In this document: one piece after another, positions 27,576 through 35,958 of the stretch
How the letters are laid out: every line of letters begins with the position of its first letter
How positions within the stretch are numbered: the first letter of the stretch is position 1
From: Curtobacterium sp. MCBA15_001
Lineage (GTDB): Bacteria; Actinomycetota; Actinomycetes; Actinomycetales; Microbacteriaceae
Direction: 5' to 3'
Length of the DNA: 57,315 nt
Assembly (NCBI RefSeq): GCF_001864835.1
Contig: NZ_MJGI01000007.1
Location: 84,371 to 141,685, forward strand
Position numbers and translations under genes: made by a program
Notes under the pieces: model-generated
The model's database searches: none
Seen by the model: only the letters and a program-made list of their open reading frames with translations
Told to the model about the DNA's origin: nothing

Positions 27576-28718
27576 TCAGCGCAGCGCGCGCACCACGGTG
27601 ACGAGCAACGCCTCGAGTGCGAGCAGCGCGGCCACGTTCGCGGCGATCCGTGTGCGGGCGAGCGCGACCGCGTCGAGGATCTCGAGCGCGGCAGCGGGCG
27701 GCACCGAGTCACGCGCTCGGTCGAGGTCGTCCTGCATCGACAGGTTCACGGGGTCGCCCGGCGCACCGAGGCCCATCAGCAGCAGGTCCCGGTACAGCGA
27801 GGACACGTCGACCAGGATGCGGTCGAGGCCGTCACGCAGGCTCCGGGTGGCTCGACGCTTCTGGTCCTCCTCCATCGCGCGCAGCTGGGACCGCAGTGCG
27901 GGTGGGACGGTCCCCCCGGGTTCGACGCCGAGCGACCGGAGTGCGGCGTCGCGCTCTTCGGCATCGCGCTCGAGGGTGATCGCCTTGGCGTCCTCGTCGG
28001 CGACGGCCAGGAGTTCAGCAGCGGCACCGACCGCGTCACCGACGCTCCGGATGCGCAGGACGGTCTGCAGGGTCCGGCGACGGCGATCCCGCGCGTCGGC
28101 GCTCGTCGCGAGTCGCTGGGCCATGCCGATGTGGCTCTGCGCCTGCCGTGCGGCGTCCAACGCCAGTACCCGGTCGACGCCGTTGCGCGCGACGAGCAGG
28201 TCAGCGACGGCCTCGACACCGGGCACGCGGAGGCGGACCGAGCGGACACGGGACCGGATCGTGGGCAACAGGTCCGCTTCGCTCGGCGCACAGAGGATCC
28301 AGACCGTGCGCTCGGGCGGTTCCTCGAGCGCCTTGAGCAGCAGGTTCGACGTGCGCTCGGTCATGCGGTCGGCGTCCTCGATGATGACGACACGCCACCG
28401 CCCCACCGACGGCGAGTAGTACGACGAGGTGACGAGCTGGCGGATCTCGTCGATGGTGATGATGACGCGCTGCGTCGTGAGGACGGAGACGTCGGGGTGC
28501 GTGTGGGCCGTGATCTGCCGCAGCGTGTGGTCGTCGTCGGGGCCGGACCCCACCAGCGCTGCGGCGAACGCCGTCGCGACGTTCGACCTGCCGGAACCGG
28601 GCGGACCGGTGATGAGCCACGAGTGGGTCATGCCACCGGTGCCGTCGGGCGACTCGGCCGCGTTCCGCAGCGCGGCCACGGCGTCTTCCTGCCCGGTCAG
28701 GCCGTCCCAGACGCTCAC
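27576..28718 (-). CDS. holB: DNA polymerase III, delta' subunit
   Basis: 380 residues of the clamp-loader AAA+ type. It starts VWDGLTGQEDAV, has a Walker A-like GPPGSGRSN with Arg in place of Lys, an IIEDADRM Walker B region and an LLKALEEPPERTVW stretch. The sensor motif is a degenerate SRVRS rather than SRC. Delta' opens the clamp-loader ring together with DnaX (encoded at 56534). GTG at 28718 is chosen because an extension upstream reads into tmk; the spacing to the tmk stop is 25 bases, so they are one operon. Confidence 0.92.
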   Translation of the reverse strand: MSVWDGLTGQEDAVAALRNAAESPDGTGGMTHSWLITGPPGSGRSNVATAFAAALVGSGPDDDHTLRQITAHTHPDVSVLTTQRVIITIDEIRQLVTSSYYSPSVGRWRVVIIEDADRMTERTSNLLLKALEEPPERTVWILCAPSEADLLPTIRSRVRSVRLRVPGVEAVADLLVARNGVDRVLALDAARQAQSHIGMAQRLATSADARDRRRRTLQTVLRIRSVGDAVGAAAELLAVADEDAKAITLERDAEERDAALRSLGVEPGGTVPPALRSQLRAMEEDQKRRATRSLRDGLDRILVDVSSLYRDLLLMGLGAPGDPVNLSMQDDLDRARDSVPPAAALEILDAVALARTRIAANVAALLALEALLVTVVRALR

Positions 28719-28743
28719 GGTGCCATCCTGGCAGCGACCACCG

Positions 28744-29376
28744 TCACGGAGCGATCCCCACGACGGGTGCGAGGCCCGCACGGATGGCGGCCTGCACGTC
28801 GTCCTGGGCTGCGGACGCATCGACCGTCAGGAAGCGCTCCGGCTCGGCGCTGGCCATGTCGAGGAAGGCCTGTCGGACCGTCTCGTGGAAGGCAGCCGCC
28901 TCGGACTCGAGCCGATCGAACGTGTCGCCGCGGGCAGCGGCGACACGAGCGCGGCCGACCGTGACGTCCAGGTCGAGCAGCACGGTCGCATCCGGCACCA
29001 GGCCGTCGGCGGCCCAGTCGGACATCCCGCGGATCGCTTCGGCGCCGAGGCCCCGGGCGACGCCCTGGTACGCCACCGACGAGTCGATGTACCGGTCCTG
29101 CAGCACGACGTCGCCGCGAGCGACGGCCGGCCGCACCACCGTCTCGATGTGGTGGGCACGGTCAGCGGCGTAGAGCAGCGCCTCGGCCCGGGGCGACACG
29201 TGGCCGCGGTCGTGCAGCACGATCTCTCGGATCCGGAGGCCCAGGTCGGTGCCGCCGGGCTCGCGCGTCCGGACGACGGTGCGCCCGTGCGCTTCGAGCC
29301 ACGCCGTCAGGAGCTCGGCCTGGGTGGTCTTCCCAGCGCCGTCACCGCCCTCGAGCGTGATGAAGCGTCCGGTCAC
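28744..29376 (-). CDS. tmk: Thymidylate kinase
   Basis: 210 residues. The P-loop is LEGGDGAGKTTQ, the DRY-type motif appears as QDRYIDSSVAYQG, and the lid region is rich in Ala/Arg. It makes dTDP from dTMP. Its GTG start overlaps the topA stop by 4 bases (GTGA), so topA, tmk and holB form a coupled minus-strand operon. Confidence 0.96.
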   Translation of the reverse strand: MTGRFITLEGGDGAGKTTQAELLTAWLEAHGRTVVRTREPGGTDLGLRIREIVLHDRGHVSPRAEALLYAADRAHHIETVVRPAVARGDVVLQDRYIDSSVAYQGVARGLGAEAIRGMSDWAADGLVPDATVLLDLDVTVGRARVAAARGDTFDRLESEAAAFHETVRQAFLDMASAEPERFLTVDASAAQDDVQAAIRAGLAPVVGIAP

Positions 29377-32189
29377 TTCTTCTTGGCCGGTGCGCGTCGG
29401 GTGGCGGGCTTCTTCTTGACCGGACCCTTGGCACGCTTGTCCGCCAACAACTGCACGGCACGGTCGAAGTCGACGCTCTCGACTTCCTCGCCGCGGGGGA
29501 TCGTGGCGTTCGTCTCGCCGTCGGTGACGTAGGGGCCGAAGCGGCCGTCCTTGACCTTGATGGCCTTGCCGGAGACCGGGTCCGCCTCGAACTCCTTGAG
29601 CGCCGCGGTCGCAGCACGCTTCGCGCCGTACTTGGGCTGGGCGAAGACCTCGAGCGCTCCGGGCAGGTCGATGTCGAAGATCGCATCCTCGCTCGGCAGG
29701 GTCCGGGTGTCGGTGCCCTTCTTGAGGTACGGGCCGTAGCGACCGTTCTGCGCGGTGATCTCGGCCCCGGACTCGGGGTCGGTGCCGACCGTGCGCGGCA
29801 GGTCGAGCAGCTTGAGCGCCGTCTCGAGGTCCACGGACTGCGGGTCCATCGACTTGAACAGCGACGCCGTGCGTTCCTTCGGCGCGGCCGCCTTCTTGGT
29901 GGTCTTCTTCTTCGGTGCGGCAGCGGTGTCCGAAGCAGTGGCCTTCGCGGACGTGGCCTTCGCGGACGTCGTCTTCGCGGACGTCGACTTCGTGGACGTC
30001 GGCGCGGCCGGTGCCTGGTCGAGGACCTCGCCGGTCGACGGGTCGACGGCGGGCTCGGGCTCGGGGGTGCGCTCGGTCACGTACGGCCCGAAGCGGCCGT
30101 CCTTCGCCAGGACTTCCTTGCCGGTCTCCGGGTTGATGCCGACGACACGGTCGCTGACGACCGGTGCCTCGACCAGCTCGCGGGCCTTGTCGGCCGTCAG
30201 CTCGTCCGGAGCCAGGTCCTCGGGCACGTTGACCCGGCGTGGCTTCTCGGGGTCGTCGCTCGGGGTCTCGATGTAGGGCCCGTACCGACCGATGCGCAGG
30301 GTCAGCCCGGGCGAGAGCTCGACGGAGTTGATCTCGCGCGCGTCGATCTCGCCGAGGTTGTCGATGACGGTGCGCAGGCCGCGCTGGTCGCCGCCGCCGA
30401 AGTAGAAGCCCTTGAGCCAGTCGACCCGGTCCTCTTCACCGCTGGCGATGCGGTCGAGGTCGCTCTCCATCTCGGCGGTGAAGTCGTACTCGACCAGGTC
30501 ACCGAAGTAGTCCTCGAGCAGCCGGACCACGCTGAACGCGATCCAGTTCGGCACGAGGGAGCTCCCCCGCGGCGTGACGTACCCACGGTCGACGATCGTC
30601 GAGATGATCGCGGCGTAGGTCGACGGACGGCCGATCCCGAGCTCTTCGAGGGTCTTCACCAGGCTGGCCTCGGTGTAGCGCGGCGGAGCCGAGGTGTCGT
30701 GCCCCTTGGCCTCCACCTCGTCGACGCCGAGGTGGTCGCCCTCGGTCATCTGCGGCAGCTTGGCGTCCGCGCCGCTCGCCGAGGCGTCGTGACGGTCTTC
30801 GTCGCGGCCTTCCTCGTAGGCGTTGAGGAAGCCACGGAAGGTGATGACCGTGCCGGACGCGGTGAACTCGACGTCGGTGCCGGCGGCGGTGGACGCGAGC
30901 CCCTCGACCGACTCGGTGGAGGTGATCCCGAGCACGACGGACGCGGTCGAGCCCTTGGCGTCCGCCATCTGCGACGCGACGGTGCGCTTCCAGATCAGGT
31001 CGTAGAGCTTCCAGTCGTTGCCGCGCAGCACCTTCTCCATCTGCGACGGCGTCCGGAAGACGTCGCCGGCGGGACGGATGGCCTCGTGCGCTTCCTGCGC
31101 GTTCTTGCTCTTGCCGGCGTAGCTGCGCGGCTTGTCCGGCACGGTCTCCGCGCCGTACAGGTCAGCCGCCTGCTTGCGGGCCGCGGTGACCGCCTGCTGC
31201 GAGAGCGAGGCGGAGTCGGTCCGCATGTAGGTGATGTGGCCGTTCTCGTACAGCGACTGCGCGACGCTCATGGTCTGCCGTGCCGAGAAGCGGAGCTTGC
31301 GCGCGGCTTCCTGCTGCAGCGTCGAGGTGGTGAACGGTGCAGCCGGACGACGCGTGTACGGCTTGGACTCGACGCTGCGGACGACGGCGTCACCAGCCCG
31401 CTCGAGCACGGTCGTGAGCGCGGTGGCGGATGCCTCGTCGAGCCGGACGGCCTCGGAGGTGGTCTGGCCGCGGTCGTCGAAGTCACGCCCGGAAGCGACC
31501 CGGGTGCCGTGGATGCGTGCCAGGCGAGCGGAGAACGCCGCGTCGCCGGCCTTCTCGAAGCGGGCGGTCAGGTCCCAGTAGTTCGCGGAGACGAACGCCA
31601 GGCGCTCGCGTTCGCGGTCGACGACGAGTCGGGTCGCTGCGGACTGCACGCGGCCGGCGGACAGCCCGGGGCCGACCTTGCGCCAGAGCACGGGTGACAC
31701 CTCGAAGCCGTAGAGGCGGTCGAGGATGCGGCGGGTCTCCTGCGCGTCGACGAGCGCCGTGTCGAGCTCGCGCGTGGCTTCCTGGGCGCGCTGGATCGCT
31801 TCCTTGGTGATCTCGTGGAACACCATGCGCTTGACCGGCACCTTGGGCTTGAGCACCTGGAGCAGGTGCCAGGCGATGGCCTCGCCCTCGCGGTCTTCAT
31901 CTGTTGCGAGGAAGAGCTCGTCGGCGTCCTTCAGGGCGCGCTTGAGGTCGGCGACCGTCTTCTTCTTGGCGTCGGAGACGACGTAGTACGGCTCGAACCC
32001 GTTGTCGACGTCGACGGAGAACTTGCCGAGCGACCCCTTCTTCAGCTCAGCAGGCAGGTTCTTGGGCTCGATGAGGTCACGGATGTGCCCGACTGACGCC
32101 TGGACCTCGTATCCGTCACCGAGGTATTGCGCGATCGTCTTCGCCTTCGCGGGGCTCTCGACGATCACGAGCTTCTTCGTGCCTGGCAC
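29373..32189 (-). CDS. topA: DNA topoisomerase I
   Basis: 938 residues. The N-terminal Toprim domain (KKLVIVESPAKAKTI and ATDEDREGEAIAWHL) and the catalytic tyrosine in ITYMRTDS (about residue 320) are present. The C-terminal half has four of the actinobacterial Topo-C repeats (GRYGPYI or GRFGPYV). A lysine/Ala/Ser/Thr-rich linker built from short SAK repeats lies between repeats, and the tail ends in a lysine-rich stretch. There are no zinc fingers, as usual for this group. GTG at 32189 has AAGGAG upstream. It relaxes negative supercoils. Confidence 0.97.
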   Translation of the reverse strand: MPGTKKLVIVESPAKAKTIAQYLGDGYEVQASVGHIRDLIEPKNLPAELKKGSLGKFSVDVDNGFEPYYVVSDAKKKTVADLKRALKDADELFLATDEDREGEAIAWHLLQVLKPKVPVKRMVFHEITKEAIQRAQEATRELDTALVDAQETRRILDRLYGFEVSPVLWRKVGPGLSAGRVQSAATRLVVDRERERLAFVSANYWDLTARFEKAGDAAFSARLARIHGTRVASGRDFDDRGQTTSEAVRLDEASATALTTVLERAGDAVVRSVESKPYTRRPAAPFTTSTLQQEAARKLRFSARQTMSVAQSLYENGHITYMRTDSASLSQQAVTAARKQAADLYGAETVPDKPRSYAGKSKNAQEAHEAIRPAGDVFRTPSQMEKVLRGNDWKLYDLIWKRTVASQMADAKGSTASVVLGITSTESVEGLASTAAGTDVEFTASGTVITFRGFLNAYEEGRDEDRHDASASGADAKLPQMTEGDHLGVDEVEAKGHDTSAPPRYTEASLVKTLEELGIGRPSTYAAIISTIVDRGYVTPRGSSLVPNWIAFSVVRLLEDYFGDLVEYDFTAEMESDLDRIASGEEDRVDWLKGFYFGGGDQRGLRTVIDNLGEIDAREINSVELSPGLTLRIGRYGPYIETPSDDPEKPRRVNVPEDLAPDELTADKARELVEAPVVSDRVVGINPETGKEVLAKDGRFGPYVTERTPEPEPAVDPSTGEVLDQAPAAPTSTKSTSAKTTSAKATSAKATASDTAAAPKKKTTKKAAAPKERTASLFKSMDPQSVDLETALKLLDLPRTVGTDPESGAEITAQNGRYGPYLKKGTDTRTLPSEDAIFDIDLPGALEVFAQPKYGAKRAATAALKEFEADPVSGKAIKVKDGRFGPYVTDGETNATIPRGEEVESVDFDRAVQLLADKRAKGPVKKKPATRRAPAKKK

Positions 32190-32334
32190 GTGTCTCCTTG
32201 ATCGATGGTGCTGTCGGCCCGGGGACGCTCGCCGCGTCCGGGTCGACCGGGACATCGATGACCGGCGGGCCGACAGGCACACCATACACACAGTGCTGCA
32301 GGATGCCTGCCGGACGGTCATCGGGCGCTGCCGG

Positions 32335-32691
32335 TCAGTTCGGTGCCGGACCGGCCACGGCGTGCGCCGTGACGGTGAGCGCGCCGGACCGGGCGGCGAC
32401 CGCGACCCGGACGTGACTGCCCGCGGTCTCGCAGGTCATCACACGGACGCCCGATGCCGCCGCGACCGCCCCTGCCCGGGCGCACGGTCCACCGGGAACG
32501 AGCCCGACGAGCGAAGCCGCCGCCGCGGTCGCCGCGGCGTCGGCACCGCCCTGGGCGCGGACCGTGGCGACCCGGACCGCCGCGGCCGCCAGCACGATCC
32601 CGGCCAGCACCAGCACGGTGGCGACGACGGCGACCATCACGACCGTGGCCGATCCGCGGTCGTCCGCACGACCATGCCCGGGCCGGGTCAT
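32335..32691 (-). CDS. TadE/F-like pilus protein (Rv3654c-like)
   Basis: 118 residues. It has a short charged N-terminus, then a pilin-like hydrophobic helix beginning GSATVVMVAVVATVLVLAG, and an Ala/Val-rich extracytoplasmic domain with two cysteines. It is the last gene of the Tad/Flp cluster, matching the position of the Rv3654c-type protein in mycobacteria. The ATG overlaps the stop of the TadE gene (ATGA, 32688-32691). The exact role is unknown; it is probably a minor pseudopilin. Confidence 0.8.
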   Translation of the reverse strand: MTRPGHGRADDRGSATVVMVAVVATVLVLAGIVLAAAAVRVATVRAQGGADAAATAAAASLVGLVPGGPCARAGAVAAASGVRVMTCETAGSHVRVAVAARSGALTVTAHAVAGPAPN

Positions 32692-33071
32692 CCCCCACCG
32701 TCCGCTGCGCATGCGGTGCCGTGCAGGAGGACGGGGAGCGGTCCGGCCGGTCGGCGCTCGAGCGTCACGCACACCAGGACGTCGCGGTGCGTGACCGACG
32801 AGGCCGTGCCGGGACCGGCGGCGGCGAGCGCCGCCCGTGCGGTGTCGGTGTCCGCGCGGCCGAGCGCTCGGGACGCCGTCGCCGCCGCGAGTTGCAGCCG
32901 CCCCTGTGCGTCGACGAGCACGACCCCGGCGATCGCCAGGCCGACGACCACGGCCACCACCGGCAGGGCGACCGCGAACTCGACCGTGACCGACCCGCGG
33001 TCACACCGCGCTCGACCTGGCCCCCGATCCCGCCGAGCGCGACCCGACCCGCGGTCACGATGTGAGCGCAC
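32688..33071 (-). CDS. TadE-family pseudopilin
   Basis: 127 residues. The Arg-rich N-terminus contains short GRARRDRG-type repeats. It is followed by GSVTVEFAVALPVVAVVVG, the TadE signature with the Glu five residues after the processing Gly. A globular domain with two cysteines follows. It is a minor component of a Tad-type (type IVb) pilus. The GTG start overlaps the end of the Flp gene by 17 bases; a later start cannot be excluded. Confidence 0.85.
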   Translation of the reverse strand: MRSHRDRGSGRARRDRGPGRARCDRGSVTVEFAVALPVVAVVVGLAIAGVVLVDAQGRLQLAAATASRALGRADTDTARAALAAAGPGTASSVTHRDVLVCVTLERRPAGPLPVLLHGTACAADGGG

Positions 33072-33279
33072 CGCGGACGAGGTCGGTGAGGATCGCCTGG
33101 ACCTCGCCGGAGCGCATCACGGCGACGAGCACGCCGGCGAAGGCGACCGCCGCCAGGATGACGACCGCGTACTCGGCGGTGGCGGAGCCCTGGTCGTCCG
33201 CCGGTCGTGGCAGTCGGAGCGACGGACGAGGACGAGGCGCGACGGGACGTGCGCCGTGTGGATGGTCGGACCGTGTCAT
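33055..33279 (-). CDS. Flp-type major pilin-like protein (DUF4244)
   Basis: 74 residues. A Pro/Arg-rich leader of about 28 residues ends in QGSATAEYAVVILAAVAFAG, the Flp prepilin processing site and helix. This is the probable main pilus subunit. No prepilin peptidase gene lies in the window, so processing must be done by one encoded elsewhere. It lies 83 bases after the T2SF-type gene. Confidence 0.87.
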   Translation of the reverse strand: MTRSDHPHGARPVAPRPRPSLRLPRPADDQGSATAEYAVVILAAVAFAGVLVAVMRSGEVQAILTDLVRGALTS

Positions 33280-33362
33280 GGTGTTCCCCTTCGTGTCTGG
33301 TCCGCCCAGCGTGCCGACACCCGGTCACCCGCTGCGGGCCGAGGTCCTGCGGTGTGGATGCC

Positions 33363-34232
33363 TCACGTGAGGTCCCCGACTGTGGAGGAGAGGAGCGCGA
33401 CCACGACCGGGACGACTCCGACCAGGACGAACGCCGGCAGGACGCACACCCCGAGCGGGACGACGAGCCGGACCCCGAGCCGCTCGGCTGCCGCGAGCGC
33501 GTCGGCAGCGGCGTCGTCGCGCAGGTCCTCGGCCGCCGATCGCAGGAGCGCCGCCGCCGGGACCCCCGCACGACGAGCGAGCGTCAGCGTCTCGGACAGC
33601 CGCGCCTGCGCCACCGGGTCGTCAGCACCCCCCAGGCCGGTCTGGCGGACCGCGTCACCCGCTCCGGACCACGACCCACCGCCGGACAGCGCCACCGCCC
33701 AGACGTCGAGCAGGACCCCCGGGATGCGGCCGTCCGGCTCCACGGCCCGCACCAGCCGCCGCGACCACCAGCGTCCGAGGGCGACGAGCGCAGTGGCGGC
33801 AGCCAGGCTCACCCGGCCGAGCGGTGCACCGGTCAGCGCACCGAGCGTGTCCACGCCGCCGACGGCAGCGAGCAGCATCCCGACGACGGGGAGCGCGAGG
33901 ACGACGGTCGCGCTCGTGCGGGGTCCGGCGAGGGCCACCACGACGGCACGGTCGGCGCCGGCGCTGCGTCGGAGTGCGGCCGCCACGGAGTGGAGCGTCG
34001 GCGCCACGGGTGCTCCGGTCCGTGCAGCGACCTCGAGCACCGCGCGGACGTCCGGGTGCGCCGAGACGAGTCGGGCGGCACCACCTGCGTCGGGGCCCGT
34101 GCGCACGGCTCCGACCAGTTCCCAGGCGCGGGGCGGGCTCGCCCCGGCGGCGACGAGCGTCGCGACGCGGTCGAGCAGTCGAGCTGCCACGACCGGGTCG
34201 AACCCGCCGTGACGACGACCGGTCCCCGTCAC
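33363..34232 (-). CDS. Type II secretion system F-family inner-membrane protein (TadB/TadC-like)
   Basis: 289 residues. It has three to four hydrophobic segments (about 95-115, 145-160, 255-280) and the T2SF pattern WAVALSGGGSWSGAG...DPVAQARLSETLTLARRAGVP. It forms the membrane platform of the pilus machine. Tad clusters usually have two such genes (tadB and tadC); only one is seen, so it may be a fusion or a reduced system. Its start overlaps the TadA stop by ATGA. Confidence 0.85.
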   Translation of the reverse strand: MTGTGRRHGGFDPVVAARLLDRVATLVAAGASPPRAWELVGAVRTGPDAGGAARLVSAHPDVRAVLEVAARTGAPVAPTLHSVAAALRRSAGADRAVVVALAGPRTSATVVLALPVVGMLLAAVGGVDTLGALTGAPLGRVSLAAATALVALGRWWSRRLVRAVEPDGRIPGVLLDVWAVALSGGGSWSGAGDAVRQTGLGGADDPVAQARLSETLTLARRAGVPAAALLRSAAEDLRDDAAADALAAAERLGVRLVVPLGVCVLPAFVLVGVVPVVVALLSSTVGDLT

Positions 34233-35353
34233 GGGCGCCGACGACCAGGCGCCGTCCCTGCGACCGGACGTCCGACAGCCGCGGACGCACCTGAGCGTTC
34301 GACAGCCGCGGACGCACCTGAGCGCTCGACGGCCGCGTGCACCGCGCCGGGGCGCTCAGCCGCCACCCGCTCGACGACCAGCCGACCGGCGTCATCCAGC
34401 CGGAACCGCCCCGCGGCACCGAGCCGGCGCACTCCGCGGCGCCGCTCGACGTGCAACACGAGGTCGAACGCACTGACGGCCTGTCGGGCCAGGACGGTGG
34501 GCTCGAGTCCAGCGAGGGCACCGAGGGCCTCGAGCCGGGCCGGGACGTCGTCGAGTCCGTTGGCGTGCACGGTGCCCGCTCCGCCGTCGTGCCCGGTGTT
34601 CAGTGCCGACATGAGCTCGCGGACCTCGGCACCGCGGCACTCCCCCACGACGAGCCGGTCCGGGCGCATCCGGAGCGCTTCACGGACCAGGCGGTCGAGC
34701 CCGAGCGCACCGGCACCCTCGGCGTTCGCCTGACGCGCTTCGAGCCCGACCACGTGCGGGTGGTCGATGCGGAGTTCGGCGACGTCCTCGACGGTGACGA
34801 TGCGTTCGTCGGCGGGGACCCGCGCGAGCATCGCCCCGAGGAGCGTCGTCTTGCCGCTGCCCGTCGCCCCGGAGACGAGCACGTTGCGTCGGAGCCGGAC
34901 GGCGTCCTCGACGACCCGCCGCGGCACCCGGTCGAAGGTGGCGGAGCGGTCCAGGTCGTCGAGCGTCGGACGACGGCCGCTCGGCAGCCGGATCGAGATC
35001 GCGGTCCCGCGGACCGCCACGGGCGCGAGCACGACGTGCACCCGGATGCCGTCGCCGTGGCGGACGTCGGCGACCGGCGTGGTCTCGTCGACGTGTCGCC
35101 CGCCTGCGGCGACCAGGGCCCCGGCGAGGTCGCGCGTCCGTCGTTCGTCCAGCCGGAGTCCGGTCCGGACGAGGCCGTCCCCCCGGTCGACCCAGACCCC
35201 GGCGCCGCCCTGGACGAGCACGTCGGTGACGGCATCGTCGAGGACGAACGGTGCGAGTTCCTCGAACACCAGGGGGTCGGCCCCGGTCCTGAGGCGGTCG
35301 GGTGCGGCCGCACCGGGGAGGAACGGGGCAGCGTGGGCGCGGTGTCGGTGCAT
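34229..35353 (-). CDS. TadA/CpaF-type secretion ATPase
   Basis: 374 residues. Walker A is SGATGSGKTTLLGA, then an Asp box and Walker B VVGECRGAEV, then MSALNTGHDG (His box), as in the VirB11/CpaF family. It powers pilus assembly from the cytoplasmic side. The start ATG at 35353 lies 7 bases after TAGCGT (minus strand, 35361-35366), giving a leaderless message; an extension to 35473 crosses this promoter and is rejected. The C-terminus carries ERSGASAAV repeats encoded by a 27-bp DNA repeat (34274 and 34301). A TadZ/ssd gene is not found upstream. Confidence 0.92.
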   Translation of the reverse strand: MHRHRAHAAPFLPGAAAPDRLRTGADPLVFEELAPFVLDDAVTDVLVQGGAGVWVDRGDGLVRTGLRLDERRTRDLAGALVAAGGRHVDETTPVADVRHGDGIRVHVVLAPVAVRGTAISIRLPSGRRPTLDDLDRSATFDRVPRRVVEDAVRLRRNVLVSGATGSGKTTLLGAMLARVPADERIVTVEDVAELRIDHPHVVGLEARQANAEGAGALGLDRLVREALRMRPDRLVVGECRGAEVRELMSALNTGHDGGAGTVHANGLDDVPARLEALGALAGLEPTVLARQAVSAFDLVLHVERRRGVRRLGAAGRFRLDDAGRLVVERVAAERPGAVHAAVERSGASAAVERSGASAAVGRPVAGTAPGRRRP

Positions 35354-35674
35354 CTGCCGCACGCTAGGGCGGCGCTCGGACCCCGGCAGCGGTGCGGTGT
35401 GCTCCTGTGCGGAACGGCGAGTGTCCCCAGCAGTGCGAACTTTTGTCCCCCGATCACTGGCGCCGTACCCCACACGGTGTCGCGACCGTCACCGACGTCG
35501 AGCACCACCGGAGGGCGCCTGCGAGGCGCGCGGACGGGCATGCGACCGAGCGGGTCGCACCACGCGACGGCGTTCCCCACCATGGACCGGTCTGTCCATG
35601 CATCCGCGGCGCTGCGCCGATCGGCCCGGAACCAGCGTGCGGACAGTCGGCGACAGGTGTCGAGCGAGTCCGGG

Positions 35675-35773
35675 AAAAAGAAGAGGCGGCACCGGTTGGG
35701 GGGAACAGGTGCCGCCAGGACAACGGAGGATTGGGGGGAATCCGATCCGATGCCGCCGGAAACGAGTCCGGCA
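35675..35773 (-). ncRNA. 6C small RNA
   Basis: The minus strand has two hairpins whose loops are each exactly CCCCCC. The first is CGGA-TC-GGATT-CCCCCC-AATCC-TCCG (about 35727-35748). The second has GGCGGCACC and GGTGCCGCC as a 9-bp stem around GTT-CCCCCC-AAC (35685-35716). A T-rich tract (TCTTCTTTTT, 35675-35684) follows, as in a terminator. A TACACT -10 lies at 35780-35785, giving a start near 35773 and about 99 bases of RNA. This is the defining layout of the actinobacterial 6C RNA, also placed beside the Tad locus in mycobacteria. The rest of the 605-base spacer (35354-35958) shows no gene, only the tadA and acs promoters. Confidence 0.92.
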
Positions 35774-35895
35774 AGAACGAGTGTACCCCACGCGAGGGTG
35801 CCGCGGGCAACCCCGACGCGCCGCTGTGCGCCGACCGGCTGGTGCGCAGTGCACACCCCCGCCGGTCCGGCGATCGGAGCGGCTGGCCCCGGGGG

Positions 35896-35901
35896 TAGTC
35901 T
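35896..35901 (+). promoter_or_regulatory. Probable -10 element of acs
   Basis: TAGTCT, 57 bases before the acs ATG, implies a leader of about 50 bases with a GAAAGGA ribosome-binding site. No clear -35 is seen. Confidence 0.5.
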
Positions 35902-35958
35902 CCGACTGGCACCACCAGCACCACGGACGAAACGACGCAACGACGCGAAAGGACATCG

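Noticed and set aside
35392..35898. 168-residue plus-strand open frame in the large spacer before acs
   Set aside because: It has no recognisable domain, no ribosome-binding site and runs antisense through the 6C RNA; codon use does not look like a gene.
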